A stretch of DNA of 64,000 bases from Psychrobacter sp. P11G3. GTDB taxonomy: Bacteria > Pseudomonadota > Gammaproteobacteria > Pseudomonadales > Moraxellaceae. The notes under the pieces were generated by a model, which was given only the letters and a program-made list of their open reading frames with translations, was not told where the DNA came from and ran no database searches. Below, in pieces: positions 29,736 through 40,271 of this stretch (position 1 is the first letter of the stretch; every line of letters begins with the position of its first letter). The position numbers and the translations under genes were made by a program. Location of the stretch: contig NZ_CM003596.1 of assembly GCF_001435845.1 (NCBI RefSeq), forward strand, positions 1,984,001-2,048,000, read 5' to 3'.

Positions 29736-30674
29736 TTAATAAGTCGCGCTGTTGTCTTCAATGATGACCATATCAATGGTTTCATCTTTAGGTACGGCTT
29801 TTGGCGTGGCTGGCTTGCTAGGCTCGGCAGCTGCTGCTTGGGTGTTTGCAGTTGAACTGCTCTGACTTTCAGCAGGCTTATTGATGGTTGGCGGCGGCGT
29901 AGGTTCAGTTGGACGAATTGGCTCAACTGGCGTTACGGTTCTTGGCTGACGGATTGGCGCTGTTTGAGTCGTATCGTTGTTCTGTGTTGCACGGCGCTCA
30001 GCAGCACGTTGGGCGCGTTGCTCATCCATTGCAGTTTTAAATACAGAACCTGCCATCACATCTGCAACGACAGTAATCAAAGCAGGCTGACCTGCAATAC
30101 GCGTACGCACTTGACCGCCTTGAGTACCGACGATGTAAGTGAACGCGTCATCAACGAGCATATTGTTATTGATACGGATATTGTCTTGCGCTAAACGCGA
30201 TTGTAGACTTGGCTGATTATTGGCCGCTTGTACCTGACTGGCTTGATACAAGTCTTCACTTGGTAGCGTCATGCCGACACTTGCTTGGCAGGTGGTCATG
30301 CCGTTCTCATTGGCTTGTTGCAAGATCGCAGCGTTTTGAACGTCAATGACAACACCATTGGTTTTTTCGCTAACCACACCATTTGCTAAACTGATTTCAG
30401 CATCATTTGCATAATTGGCAGCCAATGACTGTGCTTGTTGATTGAGCGTATTCTTTAGAGCTGACTTAAGGCGATCTTGCACCATAGGATCATCACAACT
30501 GATCGCAGGCGCAACACTATTTTCAGCATCGACCGTCTCTTGTTCTGTTAGCTCTGCCTGCTCAGTAGTGTCTTCTTTATCTGAGCGATCACAGCCTGCA
30601 AGCGCCAAACCACATACCAATCCAATCCCAGCAACTTTATGCCACTTGCTCAAACTTATATTTGCTACGCTCAT
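29736..30674 (-). CDS. Hypothetical lipoprotein
   Basis: A 312-residue protein with a lipoprotein signal: basic N-terminus, hydrophobic core and lipobox LALAGC, giving lipidated Cys28. Residue 29 is Asp, an inner-membrane retention signal in enterics though not necessarily here. The middle (about 60-200) has two Cys (around 59 and 128) and looks like a folded domain; the tail (about 210-300) is Pro/Thr/Ser/Gln-rich and repetitive (RPTEPTPPPT). I do not recognise the family. It has no operon partner. Confidence 0.75.
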   Translation of the reverse strand: MSVANISLSKWHKVAGIGLVCGLALAGCDRSDKEDTTEQAELTEQETVDAENSVAPAISCDDPMVQDRLKSALKNTLNQQAQSLAANYANDAEISLANGVVSEKTNGVVIDVQNAAILQQANENGMTTCQASVGMTLPSEDLYQASQVQAANNQPSLQSRLAQDNIRINNNMLVDDAFTYIVGTQGGQVRTRIAGQPALITVVADVMAGSVFKTAMDEQRAQRAAERRATQNNDTTQTAPIRQPRTVTPVEPIRPTEPTPPPTINKPAESQSSSTANTQAAAAEPSKPATPKAVPKDETIDMVIIEDNSATY

Positions 30675-31005
30675 ACTAACTCTACTCCCAATTTACAGGT
30701 TCGTACCGCCACTGACTGACAGTGTTCAACATTCAAATCGCAACGCTAGCTGCTACAGATATGAAAACCACATCATTATACGGTGTTTAAATCAAATGGT
30801 CATTAGTGTAGCCCATGGATATACAAATAGTGCCCCTCATTGTGGAAAAAACCTGCGTTTGGTTGCAAAAACATAACAAACATTCGCAGATTTGGACTTT
30901 AAAAAGTCATATTCAAAAAAGTACGGATTGCATCGCAGTTTTTGTTAGACGTCGTTGATATGACGCTATATGATTGGGCATAAAAATCATCGATAATTGG
31001 TGCAT
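30675..31005. other. Divergent intergenic region, nothing recognised
   Basis: 331 bp between the lipoprotein and glycerophosphodiesterase genes. AT-rich; an AAAAAGTCATATTCAAAAA-like direct-repeat run near 30900 is the only texture. No operator or promoter could be assigned. Confidence 0.4.
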
Positions 31006-31734
31006 ATGATAAATTTTAGAGATACGTTATTACTAGGTCATCGAGGCGCACGCGGTGAAGCGTTAGAAAATACCTTTTCAGGCTTTCAATACTCTCAAAA
31101 TCTTAAGTCAAGAGGCTTAGCAGGCGTAGAGTTTGATATACAACTAAACGCTGACGGTCACTTAATCGTATTCCACGATGACGATCTAGAGCGTATGTGC
31201 GGTCGACAATCACGTATTGACCAGTTAAAACTGACTGAGATTCAATGCCAATTGCAGTTTGGCCAACCCATTATGACATTGGCAAGCATAGCGCCTGCAC
31301 TTAGTGGATTTAACGTTATTGAGCTGGAAATTAAGACGCATAGCCGTACCAACTATGCAGTATTGATTGCAGCGCTTCGGCAGGCATTTATTAATACACC
31401 TCTTGCCAGCTTACCAGTTGTATTGACGAGCTTCGATGTAGAGTTACACAACCGTTTGCAACGTCACAAACTATTATCTCATATGCCTCGCGGCTTGCTC
31501 ATTCGTACGCCAGAAGCGTTGGCAAGCGCGACCAATACCGCATTGCAACTCGGCTGTATTCAACTGGGCATTCATTATCCGCTTTTGACCCAAGCTATCA
31601 TCAAGCATAGCCACCGTTATGGATTGCCCGTAAGTGCTTGGACGGTTAATGATATTCCCACCATTGAGCAGCTCGTCAAATGGCAGACTGATGTCATCAT
31701 TACGGATTTTCCAAGTCATTTGCTGTTACCTTAA
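31006..31734 (+). CDS. ugpQ: Glycerophosphodiester phosphodiesterase
   Basis: A cytosolic enzyme of about 242 residues that releases glycerol-3-phosphate from deacylated phospholipids. The GDPD signature is complete: LLGHRGARGEALENTFSGF (catalytic His and Arg), GVEFDIQLNADGHLIVFHDDDLER (metal Glu/Asp and second His, described in two parts), then IELEIKTH and the C-terminal VSAWTVND. There is no signal peptide, which fits UgpQ rather than periplasmic GlpQ. The ATG at 31006 is taken over upstream TTG/GTG codons, though no clear Shine-Dalgarno is seen. Confidence 0.9.
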   Translation: MINFRDTLLLGHRGARGEALENTFSGFQYSQNLKSRGLAGVEFDIQLNADGHLIVFHDDDLERMCGRQSRIDQLKLTEIQCQLQFGQPIMTLASIAPALSGFNVIELEIKTHSRTNYAVLIAALRQAFINTPLASLPVVLTSFDVELHNRLQRHKLLSHMPRGLLIRTPEALASATNTALQLGCIQLGIHYPLLTQAIIKHSHRYGLPVSAWTVNDIPTIEQLVKWQTDVIITDFPSHLLLP

Positions 31735-31980
31735 CCGATTTAACTGTACTTTTTTGATATTTAATCATTTTTTCGATAAACGCATTCTTTCCTACATATC
31801 TACCCTCCTTGTTACACTTCTCCTTCATGTCTGATAAGTCACTCGTATTTTTGACCAATACATTCTATAATCCATACAAGTTATTGTTATTTAGCAATAT
31901 TTTTATAGTGTATAAGTGTTCACTTTACACGCTTTTTAAGGTACTATGGTGGCTTAAATTAATACCGTTAGGGATATTAT

Positions 31981-33384
31981 ATGATTGCAAAAAAAGCACT
32001 TGGCTTACCGCTTAAAGGCTTACGTTTCGCTATCAAATCTGGTGACACGCTTGTAAAGACCGCCAGCACTCAAGTAACGCGTTTTAAGACTCGTTTTGAT
32101 GAGAAAAAAGCGCAAATGGCGCTTGATGAGCAGCCTGTTGCAAAACGCAATTATGCTAAAGCTTCTGAGCAAGCGGATCTTTCTGCGCAAGAGCAAAGCA
32201 TTGATATGCGCGAGTTTGAATTTACCAAAGCACCGATTAACTGGATTCCGGCGACTATTTTGGTGGCGACGCCGATTGCTGCTGCTATCATTACGCCGTG
32301 GTACTTGTTCACTCATCAAGTGAGCGCACCTGTTTGGGGTGTATTTGGTGCCTTTATGGTATGGACTGGTATCAGTATCACGGCGGGTTACCATCGTCTA
32401 ATGGCGCATCGTGCTTATAAAGCGCATCCAATTGTTAGAAACTTTTTATTGCTTGGTTCTACCCTAGCGGTACAGGGTTCTGCGTTTGATTGGGTTTCTG
32501 GTCACCGTACTCACCATCGTCATGTAGATGATCGTTTGGATGATCCGTATTCAGCACAGCGTGGATTCTGGTTCAGTCATATTGGCTGGATGCTACGTAA
32601 CTACCCTAGCGGCAAGTTCGACTACAAAAACATTCCTGATTTGACTAAAGATAGAGTTTTACAGATTCAGCATAAATACTACGGTCTATGGGTAGTTGCC
32701 ATGAACGTTGGTATGGTTGCCGCTATCGGTTGGTTGCTTGGTGATGTTTGGGGTACGTTGGTTATCGCAGGCCTACTACGTTTGGTATTGACGCATCACT
32801 TTACGTTCTTCATCAACTCGTTCTGTCATATGTTTGGTACACGTCCTTATACGGATACCAACAGTGCTCGTGATAACTTCTTCTTGGCTATCTTTACGTG
32901 GGGTGAGGGTTATCATAACTACCATCACTTCTTCCAATACGACTATCGTAATGGCGTGAAATGGTGGCAATATGACCCAACCAAATGGTTAATCGCTGGT
33001 TTATCAAAACTTGGTTTGACTTCTGAGCTGCGTACTGTTGATGATACGACTATCAAACATGCAGAAGTACAAATGCAGTTTAAGAAAGCTCAGCAGCAAA
33101 TCGATACAGCAGCAGTAAGCGGTATTGACCTTCCTCATGCGATGAAGAGCTTCCAAGACCGTATTAAGTTTGAATATGATGCCTTTACGCAGACTGTTGA
33201 AGAATGGCAAGCGCTAAAAGCAAAAACTATCGAGCTTAAGAAAACAGAGTTTGCCGATCGTTTGCATGAAGTTGATGATAAGTTAAAGCATGATTATGCC
33301 AAAATCGAACAGAAAATCCTTGAGCATAACAGCAATCTAAAAACCGCTTTCCGCTCTATCGGCGCGAACGAAAAAGCTGCTTAA
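31981..33384 (+). CDS. Acyl-CoA/acyl-lipid delta-9-type fatty acid desaturase
   Basis: A 467-residue membrane di-iron desaturase that introduces double bonds in fatty acyl chains, important for membrane fluidity in the cold. Three histidine boxes are present: HRLMAHRAYKAH (about 139-150), HRTHHRHVDD (about 176-185) and EGYHNYHHFF (about 311-320), separated by paired hydrophobic segments. The first 75 residues are charged, and the last ~110 residues (from about 360) form a predicted coiled coil rich in Lys/Glu, an extension beyond typical bacterial desaturases. A single gene with its own 246-bp upstream region and strong terminator. Confidence 0.93.
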   Translation: MIAKKALGLPLKGLRFAIKSGDTLVKTASTQVTRFKTRFDEKKAQMALDEQPVAKRNYAKASEQADLSAQEQSIDMREFEFTKAPINWIPATILVATPIAAAIITPWYLFTHQVSAPVWGVFGAFMVWTGISITAGYHRLMAHRAYKAHPIVRNFLLLGSTLAVQGSAFDWVSGHRTHHRHVDDRLDDPYSAQRGFWFSHIGWMLRNYPSGKFDYKNIPDLTKDRVLQIQHKYYGLWVVAMNVGMVAAIGWLLGDVWGTLVIAGLLRLVLTHHFTFFINSFCHMFGTRPYTDTNSARDNFFLAIFTWGEGYHNYHHFFQYDYRNGVKWWQYDPTKWLIAGLSKLGLTSELRTVDDTTIKHAEVQMQFKKAQQQIDTAAVSGIDLPHAMKSFQDRIKFEYDAFTQTVEEWQALKAKTIELKKTEFADRLHEVDDKLKHDYAKIEQKILEHNSNLKTAFRSIGANEKAA

Positions 33385-33422
33385 TTAATCTCTGATTAGT
33401 TTTATAATTTTGAAGCTTCTCC

Positions 33423-33458
33423 ATCCCCCTATCCGTCCTAGATAGGGGGATTTTTTTT
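33423..33458 (+). terminator. Terminator after the desaturase gene
   Basis: ATCCCCCTAT pairing with ATAGGGGGAT followed by eight T. The remaining ~240 bp before selO (33459-33714) show nothing recognisable. Confidence 0.93.
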
Positions 33459-33714
33459 GCTTATAATTTATCGCTTATGTCATTTTAGCTACTTCTAATG
33501 ACCTTATTATCATAACAAATGGTCAAATACCTTGGCTGAACCATTGCTTTCTCTAATCCAAAAACAATAACCATCCATCATATTCAGTTAATTAAAGAAC
33601 GAAACTTTATTTTTTGGTTAGATATTACAAGAGACGGACAGAGTGCAACGATGCCATATGAGAGCTATGCTATAGTGACATTCTCACTTTTATATTTTAA
33701 TGGAAACGGCCTGT

Positions 33715-35181
33715 ATGCGTTATCAAAACACTTACGTCAACCTAGACACGCGCCTTTATCATGAGCAGCCACCGACGCCACTAGACAATCCTCGTGTCGG
33801 TCACTTCAACACTCAAGTTGCTAAGCAGTTAGGCTGGACAAACGACGAGGACTTGATGACTAACTGGGTTGAGATATTGGGCGGTCAATACGTGCCAGCT
33901 GATTTCAAACCACTATCGATGGCCTATGCTGGTCACCAGTTTGGACAGTGGGCTGGGCAATTGGGCGACGGACGCGGTTTACTCATGGCGCAGGTACTCG
34001 ATAATGATGGGCAGCCACAAGACTTGCATCTTAAAGGTGCTGGCTTGACGCCCTATTCACGCATGGGTGATGGACGAGCAGTCTTACGTAGTACTATTCG
34101 CGAATACCTGTGCGGTCATGCATTGACCCAGCTTGGCATTCCCTCATCTAACGCTTTGGGGTTTGTGGTATCTGATACGAGAGTGCGCCGTGAGCGTATC
34201 GAAGTAGGTGCAGCGTTGATGCGTGTGGCAGACAGTCATATACGTTTAGGTCATGTCGAATGGATTGCCAGCTTTGCCCCTGATGTACTGGGTGAGTTCA
34301 CTGATTATATGATTGACACTTATTATCCAGAGTGCCGCAATAGCGAAACGCCTGTCTTAGCTTTCTTGACCGCAGTGGTTGAACGTACGGCTCGTATGAT
34401 TGCTGATTGGCAATTGATTGGCTTTGCTCACGGTGTCATGAACACAGATAACTTATCTATCACAGGCAGTACTTTGGACTTCGGGCCGTTTGGCTTTATG
34501 GAGCGCTTTAATCCTGCATGGATTAATAATCACTCAGACCACACTGGTCGCTACGCTTATCAGAATCAGCCTGCTATCGGGCATTGGAACCTAAACGTTT
34601 GGCTGCCACACTTTATGCGTTTAGAAGGCGTCACCCGTGAGACGCTTGCTGAGTGTTTAGCGCCTTACGAAGCAACCTTTATGCAGCACTATCAGCAAGG
34701 TCTGTGCCGCAAGCTTGGCTTACCGCATCAAAGAGAAAGCCTCAGCTTAGCCTTTGAATGGTTGACACTATTAGAAGACAACTTGCTCGACTATACTAAT
34801 AGCTTTCGCGCCCTACTCGGTTTGGTCGCACCAGCAGATTATCCTTATGAGCAAAAGCTACTGGCTACCATGACCACTGAATTAAGCGTTGAGGCGCAGC
34901 AAGTATGGCAAGACTGGTCAGCACGTTATCTGGCACAGATTGAGCAGCTGCCACTTGAGCAGGCAGTTAACGACATGCAGACCAACAATCCTGTTTATGT
35001 CCTTCGTAATAGCATGGCGCAGCGTGCAATTACTGCCGCAGAGCAAGGTCAGTTTGAAGAAGTTGATCGGGTATTCCGTTTACTGGCCAATCCTTACATT
35101 GTGCAAGATATCGCTAATGATTTAGATAGCAGTGCGCCTGCGCCTGATACACCGCAGATGCCTATTAGCTGCTCATCTTAG
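33715..35181 (+). CDS. selO: Protein adenylyltransferase SelO (YdiU)
   Basis: A pseudokinase-fold enzyme of about 488 residues that transfers AMP to protein Ser/Thr/Tyr residues, linked to redox stress. Core motifs: AYAGHQFGQWAGQLGDGR (about 77-94), the nucleotide-binding LHLKGAGLTPYSRMGDGRAVLRS, and the catalytic-loop-like HGVMNTDN (about 237). The C-terminus is Cys-Ser-Ser, the position of selenocysteine in animal SelO, as in other bacterial members. The start at 33715 matches family N-termini; an in-frame ATG at 33700 would add five residues. Confidence 0.93.
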   Translation: MRYQNTYVNLDTRLYHEQPPTPLDNPRVGHFNTQVAKQLGWTNDEDLMTNWVEILGGQYVPADFKPLSMAYAGHQFGQWAGQLGDGRGLLMAQVLDNDGQPQDLHLKGAGLTPYSRMGDGRAVLRSTIREYLCGHALTQLGIPSSNALGFVVSDTRVRRERIEVGAALMRVADSHIRLGHVEWIASFAPDVLGEFTDYMIDTYYPECRNSETPVLAFLTAVVERTARMIADWQLIGFAHGVMNTDNLSITGSTLDFGPFGFMERFNPAWINNHSDHTGRYAYQNQPAIGHWNLNVWLPHFMRLEGVTRETLAECLAPYEATFMQHYQQGLCRKLGLPHQRESLSLAFEWLTLLEDNLLDYTNSFRALLGLVAPADYPYEQKLLATMTTELSVEAQQVWQDWSARYLAQIEQLPLEQAVNDMQTNNPVYVLRNSMAQRAITAAEQGQFEEVDRVFRLLANPYIVQDIANDLDSSAPAPDTPQMPISCSS

Positions 35182-35535
35182 TAGTTGCTTGTCTTAGCAC
35201 CTTTCAATTCTGTAATATTTTGAAACATTATGAAATTAAGGTTGATATCTAGACGCATTTTTTGGCATTATCAACGAGATAAATAACGAATATCATTTTA
35301 TTATATTATTCGCATAATTCATTGTTGTTGACTAGGCAGTGAATTAGCAATAATGCTAGAATGAATATTTTAGCTAGTTTGCTTTTTTGACCTGATCTTT
35401 GATCGTCGACCATGATTCTGATGGTCGTGAGTCGTTTAACGTTTTTATACCTTTCAATTATTATCATTCAATGATTTTTGGAGGGTTAGACGTTGTTTTT
35501 TATCACCATTTAATTTATTCCAATTTATTCCAACC
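35182..35535. other. Upstream region of maeB
   Basis: 354 bp. It contains a hairpin CGACCAT-GATTCTG-ATGGTCG at 35407-35427 without a T run, and a short tandem AATTTATTCC x2 immediately before the start codon. No known riboswitch or operator recognised. Confidence 0.45.
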
Positions 35536-37866
35536 ATGGCAATTATTATGAATGACGATACCACTTCGAATACGGATAACCTCAGTACAGAAAAAGAGCA
35601 GTTTGAACAAGCTGCCTTACATTACCATGAGTTTCCACGCCCAGGTAAAATTTCGGTAACCCCTACTAAGCAGCTAGCCAACCAACGTGATTTAGCACTC
35701 GCCTACTCTCCAGGCGTTGCTGTACCTTGTCTTGAGATCCAAAGAGATCCAAAACTTGCGTCTAAATACACTGCACGTAACAACCTAGTTGGTGTTATCA
35801 CTAACGGTACTGCTGTATTGGGTCTGGGTAATATCGGTCCATTGGCATCGAAGCCAGTCATGGAAGGTAAAGGCGTTCTATTTAAGAAGTTCGCAGGTAT
35901 CGACGTTTTTGATATTGAAATTGCTCAAAACGATCCAGATAAATTCATCGAAGCGGTTGCCTCGCTTGAGCCTACCTTTGGTGGTATCAACCTAGAAGAC
36001 ATCAAAGCACCAGAATGTTTCAAAATTGAGCGCGTACTACGTGAGCGCATGAACATTCCTGTGTTCCATGATGACCAACATGGTACGTCAATCATCGTTG
36101 CCGCAGCCATGCTAAATGCTTTGTTGATTACTGGCAAAAAAATCGAAGAGATTAAAATTGTTTGTTCAGGCGCAGGCGCAGCAGCCATTTCTTGCCTAGA
36201 TATTATTTGCGCACTTGGCGTTAATAAGAACAACATTATTGTTTCAGACTCACGCGGTATCATCAATACTAGCCGTGAAAACCTTGATGAAACTAAACAG
36301 CGTTATGCTCGTGATATCACGGCTACTTCTATCGAAGAAGTCATGGACGATGTCGATATGTTCCTAGGCTTATCAATGCCAGGTACATTATCAGAAGATA
36401 TGGTTCGCCGTATGGCAAAAGACCCTATCGTCTTTGCACTTGCCAACCCTACACCTGAAATCATGCCAGAATTGGCCCATGCGGTACGTCCAGACGTCAT
36501 CATGGCAACGGGTCGTTCAGACTATCCAAACCAAGTAAACAACGCGCTATGCTTCCCGTATATCTTCCGCGGTGCATTGGATGTTGGTGCAACCACTGTT
36601 AACGAAGAGATGAAAGTGGCTTGCGTAAAAGCAATCGCTGCGATGGCACATGTTGAAGCCACTCCAACTACCAGTGCTAGAAACATCGAAAAGATGCAGA
36701 GCTTTGGTCGTGACTACTTAATCCCAGGCCCTCTAGAGCCAAATCTAATCATTGAGATCGCATCTGCTGTTGCCAAAGCAGCGATGGATTCAGGCGTTGC
36801 CACGCTACCGATCGATGACATGCAAGCCTATCGTCAGCGTCTGTCTGAGTTTGTTTATAACTCAGCGTTTGTGATGAAGCCAATCTTTGCTCGTGCTAAA
36901 GCCGATCCAAAACGTATCGTGTACTGTGAAGGTGAAGACAACAACATCTTGCTTGCTGTACAAGTGGTCGTTGATGAGAAGTTAGCACAACCTATCTTGG
37001 TTGGTCGCCCTTCAGTTATCGAAGCCAATATCAAAAAACTGGGCCTACGTCTAAAAGCTGGTGAGAATATTACCATCGTCAACGTTGATGACGATCCTCG
37101 CTACAAAGACTACTGGCAGGGTTACTACGAGAAGAACAAACGCCGCGGTGTAAGCATTGAGCTTGCTCGTCGTGATGTTCGCCGTAAGACGACTTTGATT
37201 GGTTCTTTGCTGGTTGAAAATGGTGCGGCAGATGGCATGGTATGTGGTACCTTTGGCCATTACCAATTGCATCTAAAATACGTTGAAAGCGTCATTGGCA
37301 AAAAACAAGGTATGAACGACTTCTATGCGATGAATGCGGTACTCATGCAAGATCGTAATATCTTTATCGCTGATACTTATGTCCATGAAGACCCAACAGC
37401 TGAACAATTGGCTGAAATGACTGTCTTGGCAACGGATCAGCTACGTCGCTTTGGTATTACGCCACGCGTCGCGCTAGTGTCTCATTCTAACTTTGGTGCT
37501 TCAGATCGTGCCAGCGCTGTCAAAATGCGCAAGGTTCATGAACTATTAACAAATATGAATGTCGACTTTGAGTTTGAAGGCGAAATGCAAGGTGATGCCG
37601 CGCTTAACGAAAATATTCGTCTAAACGATATGCCATCAAGCCCATTGAAAGGTGCAGCGAACTTGCTTATCTTGCCAACCCTTGATGCCTCAAACATCGC
37701 TTTCAACCTGCTTAAAACAGCGACTGGCAGTGCTTCTATTGGCCCTATCCTATTAGGTACTAATAAGCCGGTACACATTTTGACGCCATCAGCGACAGCG
37801 CGTGGTATCGTTAATATGACTGCATTGACCGTCACTGAAGCGCAAGACCTAGAAAACGAAAAATAG
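35536..37866 (+). CDS. maeB: NADP-dependent malic enzyme, MaeB type
   Basis: A 776-residue two-domain enzyme decarboxylating malate to pyruvate with NADP. The malic-enzyme half occupies about residues 20-430: [38 protein letters not shown] (in pieces) with catalytic Lys, [11 protein letters not shown] and the nucleotide site [14 protein letters not shown]. The second half (about 450-770) is a phosphotransacetylase-like domain, regulatory in MaeB, with [12 protein letters not shown]. It is a single gene; a 108-bp repeat follows the stop codon. Confidence 0.95.
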   Translation: MAIIMNDDTTSNTDNLSTEKEQFEQAALHYHEFPRPGKISVTPTKQLANQRDLALAYSPGVAVPCLEIQRDPKLASKYTARNNLVGVITNGTAVLGLGNIGPLASKPVMEGKGVLFKKFAGIDVFDIEIAQNDPDKFIEAVASLEPTFGGINLEDIKAPECFKIERVLRERMNIPVFHDDQHGTSIIVAAAMLNALLITGKKIEEIKIVCSGAGAAAISCLDIICALGVNKNNIIVSDSRGIINTSRENLDETKQRYARDITATSIEEVMDDVDMFLGLSMPGTLSEDMVRRMAKDPIVFALANPTPEIMPELAHAVRPDVIMATGRSDYPNQVNNALCFPYIFRGALDVGATTVNEEMKVACVKAIAAMAHVEATPTTSARNIEKMQSFGRDYLIPGPLEPNLIIEIASAVAKAAMDSGVATLPIDDMQAYRQRLSEFVYNSAFVMKPIFARAKADPKRIVYCEGEDNNILLAVQVVVDEKLAQPILVGRPSVIEANIKKLGLRLKAGENITIVNVDDDPRYKDYWQGYYEKNKRRGVSIELARRDVRRKTTLIGSLLVENGAADGMVCGTFGHYQLHLKYVESVIGKKQGMNDFYAMNAVLMQDRNIFIADTYVHEDPTAEQLAEMTVLATDQLRRFGITPRVALVSHSNFGASDRASAVKMRKVHELLTNMNVDFEFEGEMQGDAALNENIRLNDMPSSPLKGAANLLILPTLDASNIAFNLLKTATGSASIGPILLGTNKPVHILTPSATARGIVNMTALTVTEAQDLENEK

Positions 37867-37894
37867 TCATATACCATACACAGTATGAATGCAC

Positions 37895-38002
37895 TATAGT
37901 CAGTTCAATATAATTTGGATACAAGGAAGCCGAGTGAAAGTACTACAAATAGTAGACTGAGCGAGGCTGACACCCTACCCAATTTATAGAAGATTGACTA
38001 TA
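37895..38002 (+). repeat. 108-bp inverted-terminal repeat, copy C
   Basis: Begins TATAGTCAGTTCAATATAAT and ends GATTGACTATA; over 90% identical by eye to the reverse complement of copy A at 3858-3965 and related to copy B at 7963-8069. The two ends pair as imperfect inverted repeats. It lies 28 bp after maeB and just before a long hairpin. Confidence 0.8.
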
Positions 38003-38005
38003 TTA

Positions 38006-38042
38006 AGAAGGGCTCTGTCATCCATTGACAGAGCCCTTCTGC
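38006..38042 (+). terminator. Strong hairpin after maeB
   Basis: A 15-bp perfect stem AGAAGGGCTCTGTCA / TGACAGAGCCCTTCT with a 5-nt loop. It lacks a long T run, so it may act as a weaker terminator or a 3'-end stabiliser. Confidence 0.7.
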
Positions 38043-38144
38043 TATACTAAAACCAGTCAATGCAACTTATAGAGCATTGGCTGTTTTTTTGATTTATAAA
38101 AATTGGGCTAGCAATATAAAGCTCGATAATAAGAAGAGGCTTCT

Positions 38145-39326
38145 ATGCAAATTTACCTCGTAGGCGGTGCTGTACGCGATCGACTGCTCAAGCGTCCTAT
38201 CAAGGACAAGGACTTTGTCGTCGTTGGCGCTACTGTGGCAGAGATGATTGATGCAGGGTTTCAACAAGTGGGCGCTGACTTTCCTGTGTTTTTGCATCCG
38301 ACCAGTCATGAAGAGTATGCATTGGCACGCACAGAGCGCAAGCAAGGCTCAGGCTACAAAGGTTTTAGCGTACATGCCAGTCCCGATGTCAGTCTAGAGG
38401 ATGATTTGCGCCGTCGTGACTTAACCATCAACGCGATGGCAATCGAAGTTACCAGCTTAACTGACGACACCCCGATTAATGGACAGGTCATCGACTACTA
38501 TGGCGGACTACAAGACTTAAAAGACAAGACATTACGTCATGTGTCCAGTGCTTTTAGTGAAGACCCATTACGTGTGCTTCGGACCGTGCGTTTCTATAGT
38601 CGTTACTACGATTTGGGATTTACCATCGCGGATGACACTTTAACGCTGATGCGTCAATTGGTCGATACAGGAGAGCTGGCTCATTTGAGCGCCGAACGTA
38701 TTTGGCAAGAGTCGAGTCGCGCAACCATGCAGCTATCACCGCAAGTCTATTGGCAAAAACTGTTTGAAATTGGTGCACTCACAGAGTATTTCGCGCCTTT
38801 GCATCAAGCTTGGGACAATGTCCAAATAAGAGAAGCAGTGCAGACAGCGTTATACTTTGCAGGACAGATGCATTTAAATTTATCACAGCGTTGGGCGCTA
38901 CTAATGACTAGCCTGTCTTCATCATTATTTAATAGCGAAAACTCTGAGTCTCCGTCTAACGTATCAACCGCTACAAAAAATATTAACGCTATCGGTAATA
39001 AAGCCAAAGTCCCCAAAGCACATACTCAGTTCGCAACCTTATTCGCTCAGCAAGCTGAAAAACTAAGCACAATAAACAGTCTAAATGCGGCTGAAAAAAT
39101 CGATCTAATCCAAGCCTGCGGTGCGCATAAGGAGCCTGATAAGCTCTCTCAACTGCTAGTGTGCAGTCATGTGTTACAGCTGGCAACACAGCATCGCCAA
39201 ATGATGCTAGCCCTAAATAGCTTTCACGCTGTCAGCATGACTGACATTGCGCCAGACCTTAAAGGCCCCGCTATTGGTACAGCCTTACGCCAAAGCAGGA
39301 TTGAACACTTGCAAGCGCAACAATGA
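38145..39326 (+). CDS. cca: CCA-adding tRNA nucleotidyltransferase
   Basis: A 393-residue enzyme that builds or repairs the 3' CCA of tRNAs. The class II nucleotidyltransferase start MQIYLVGGAVRDRLL, the DKDFVVVG metal motif, RRRDLTINAMAIE and SEDPLRVLRTVRFYSRY are all present. The C-terminal half is unusual: where E. coli Cca has an HD phosphohydrolase motif, this protein reads ALLMTSLSSSLF with no HD, followed by a Ser/Asn-rich linker. So it probably has polymerase activity only. The pteridine-reductase-like gene starts 37 bp after its stop. Confidence 0.93.
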   Translation: MQIYLVGGAVRDRLLKRPIKDKDFVVVGATVAEMIDAGFQQVGADFPVFLHPTSHEEYALARTERKQGSGYKGFSVHASPDVSLEDDLRRRDLTINAMAIEVTSLTDDTPINGQVIDYYGGLQDLKDKTLRHVSSAFSEDPLRVLRTVRFYSRYYDLGFTIADDTLTLMRQLVDTGELAHLSAERIWQESSRATMQLSPQVYWQKLFEIGALTEYFAPLHQAWDNVQIREAVQTALYFAGQMHLNLSQRWALLMTSLSSSLFNSENSESPSNVSTATKNINAIGNKAKVPKAHTQFATLFAQQAEKLSTINSLNAAEKIDLIQACGAHKEPDKLSQLLVCSHVLQLATQHRQMMLALNSFHAVSMTDIAPDLKGPAIGTALRQSRIEHLQAQQ

Positions 39327-39363
39327 TATAGACACGTGCACTAGAGAAAAAAGTAGTATTGCT

Positions 39364-40176
39364 ATGAACCAAAAACTTAATGCCTACCAAGCAGAAAATA
39401 TAAATAACCAAGCGCCAGTGATGCTTGTCACAGGTAGTGCTAGGCGCATTGGGGCGGCTATTGTTAAAGCGGCTCATAGGCAAGGTTACCGCGTCATTAT
39501 TCATTGTCACCGTAGTGAACAAGACGCTAATGACTTGGCTGACTATCTGAACAACATCCGTGCTAATAGTGCAAAAGTTATCGTTGCTGATTTAACGATA
39601 GTCAACGATGGAGCGGCTTTAGACAGCTTTGTTAAAAATATCGTAGAGGCATTTGGACAGCTTGATGTACTGGTGCATAATGCTTCGCGGTTTTATCCTA
39701 GCCCACTCGGTAGTATCAATCATGCACAGTGGGATGAGTTGCTTTTGACCAATGCGAAAGCCCCTTTATTACTAAGCCAATCCCTACTACCTTATCTTAA
39801 GCAACAACAAGGCTGTATTGTCAGCTTATTGGACATACACGCACATGATAGACCGTTTAACAACTATACTGTCTACAACATGGCAAAGGCTGCGCATCGA
39901 ATGATGGTACAGTCGCTAGCGTTAGAGATGGCGCCAGAAGTACGGGTCAACGGAGTTGCTCCTGGAGTCAACATTTTGCCTGACCCTACTAGCGACCAAG
40001 CTATTGATAACGATCAACAACAAAGTATCATCGATGCTATCCCTATGCGGCGAATAGGCCAACCTGATGAGATTGCTCATAGTGTGCTGTATCTTGTGCA
40101 GGCAAATTATGTCACAGGAGAGATCATCACTGTGGATGGTGGACGTAGCCTAACCATAGCTGGCGGTCACCTGTAA
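39364..40176 (+). CDS. Pteridine reductase / FolM-like short-chain dehydrogenase
   Basis: A 270-residue SDR. The nucleotide-binding motif is TGSARRIGAAIV, where the Arg-Arg in place of the usual Gly-x-Gly pattern is typical of pteridine reductases and FolM; catalytic YNMAKAAH (Tyr-x3-Lys), the NAS motif as HNASRFYPS and the C-terminal GEIITVDGG are present. It would reduce dihydrobiopterin, dihydromonapterin or dihydrofolate with NADPH. The ATG at 39364 was chosen because the longer in-frame start overlaps the end of cca. Closely follows cca, so an operon is likely. Confidence 0.85.
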   Translation: MNQKLNAYQAENINNQAPVMLVTGSARRIGAAIVKAAHRQGYRVIIHCHRSEQDANDLADYLNNIRANSAKVIVADLTIVNDGAALDSFVKNIVEAFGQLDVLVHNASRFYPSPLGSINHAQWDELLLTNAKAPLLLSQSLLPYLKQQQGCIVSLLDIHAHDRPFNNYTVYNMAKAAHRMMVQSLALEMAPEVRVNGVAPGVNILPDPTSDQAIDNDQQQSIIDAIPMRRIGQPDEIAHSVLYLVQANYVTGEIITVDGGRSLTIAGGHL

Positions 40177-40271
40177 TACAAAAATACGGCTCAATAAAAA
40201 ATATCTTGATTACTGCCTATCTTTTGCTTGAAAAATTAAAAAAATCAGGTATCATTGTGCGTCTAACGTTA

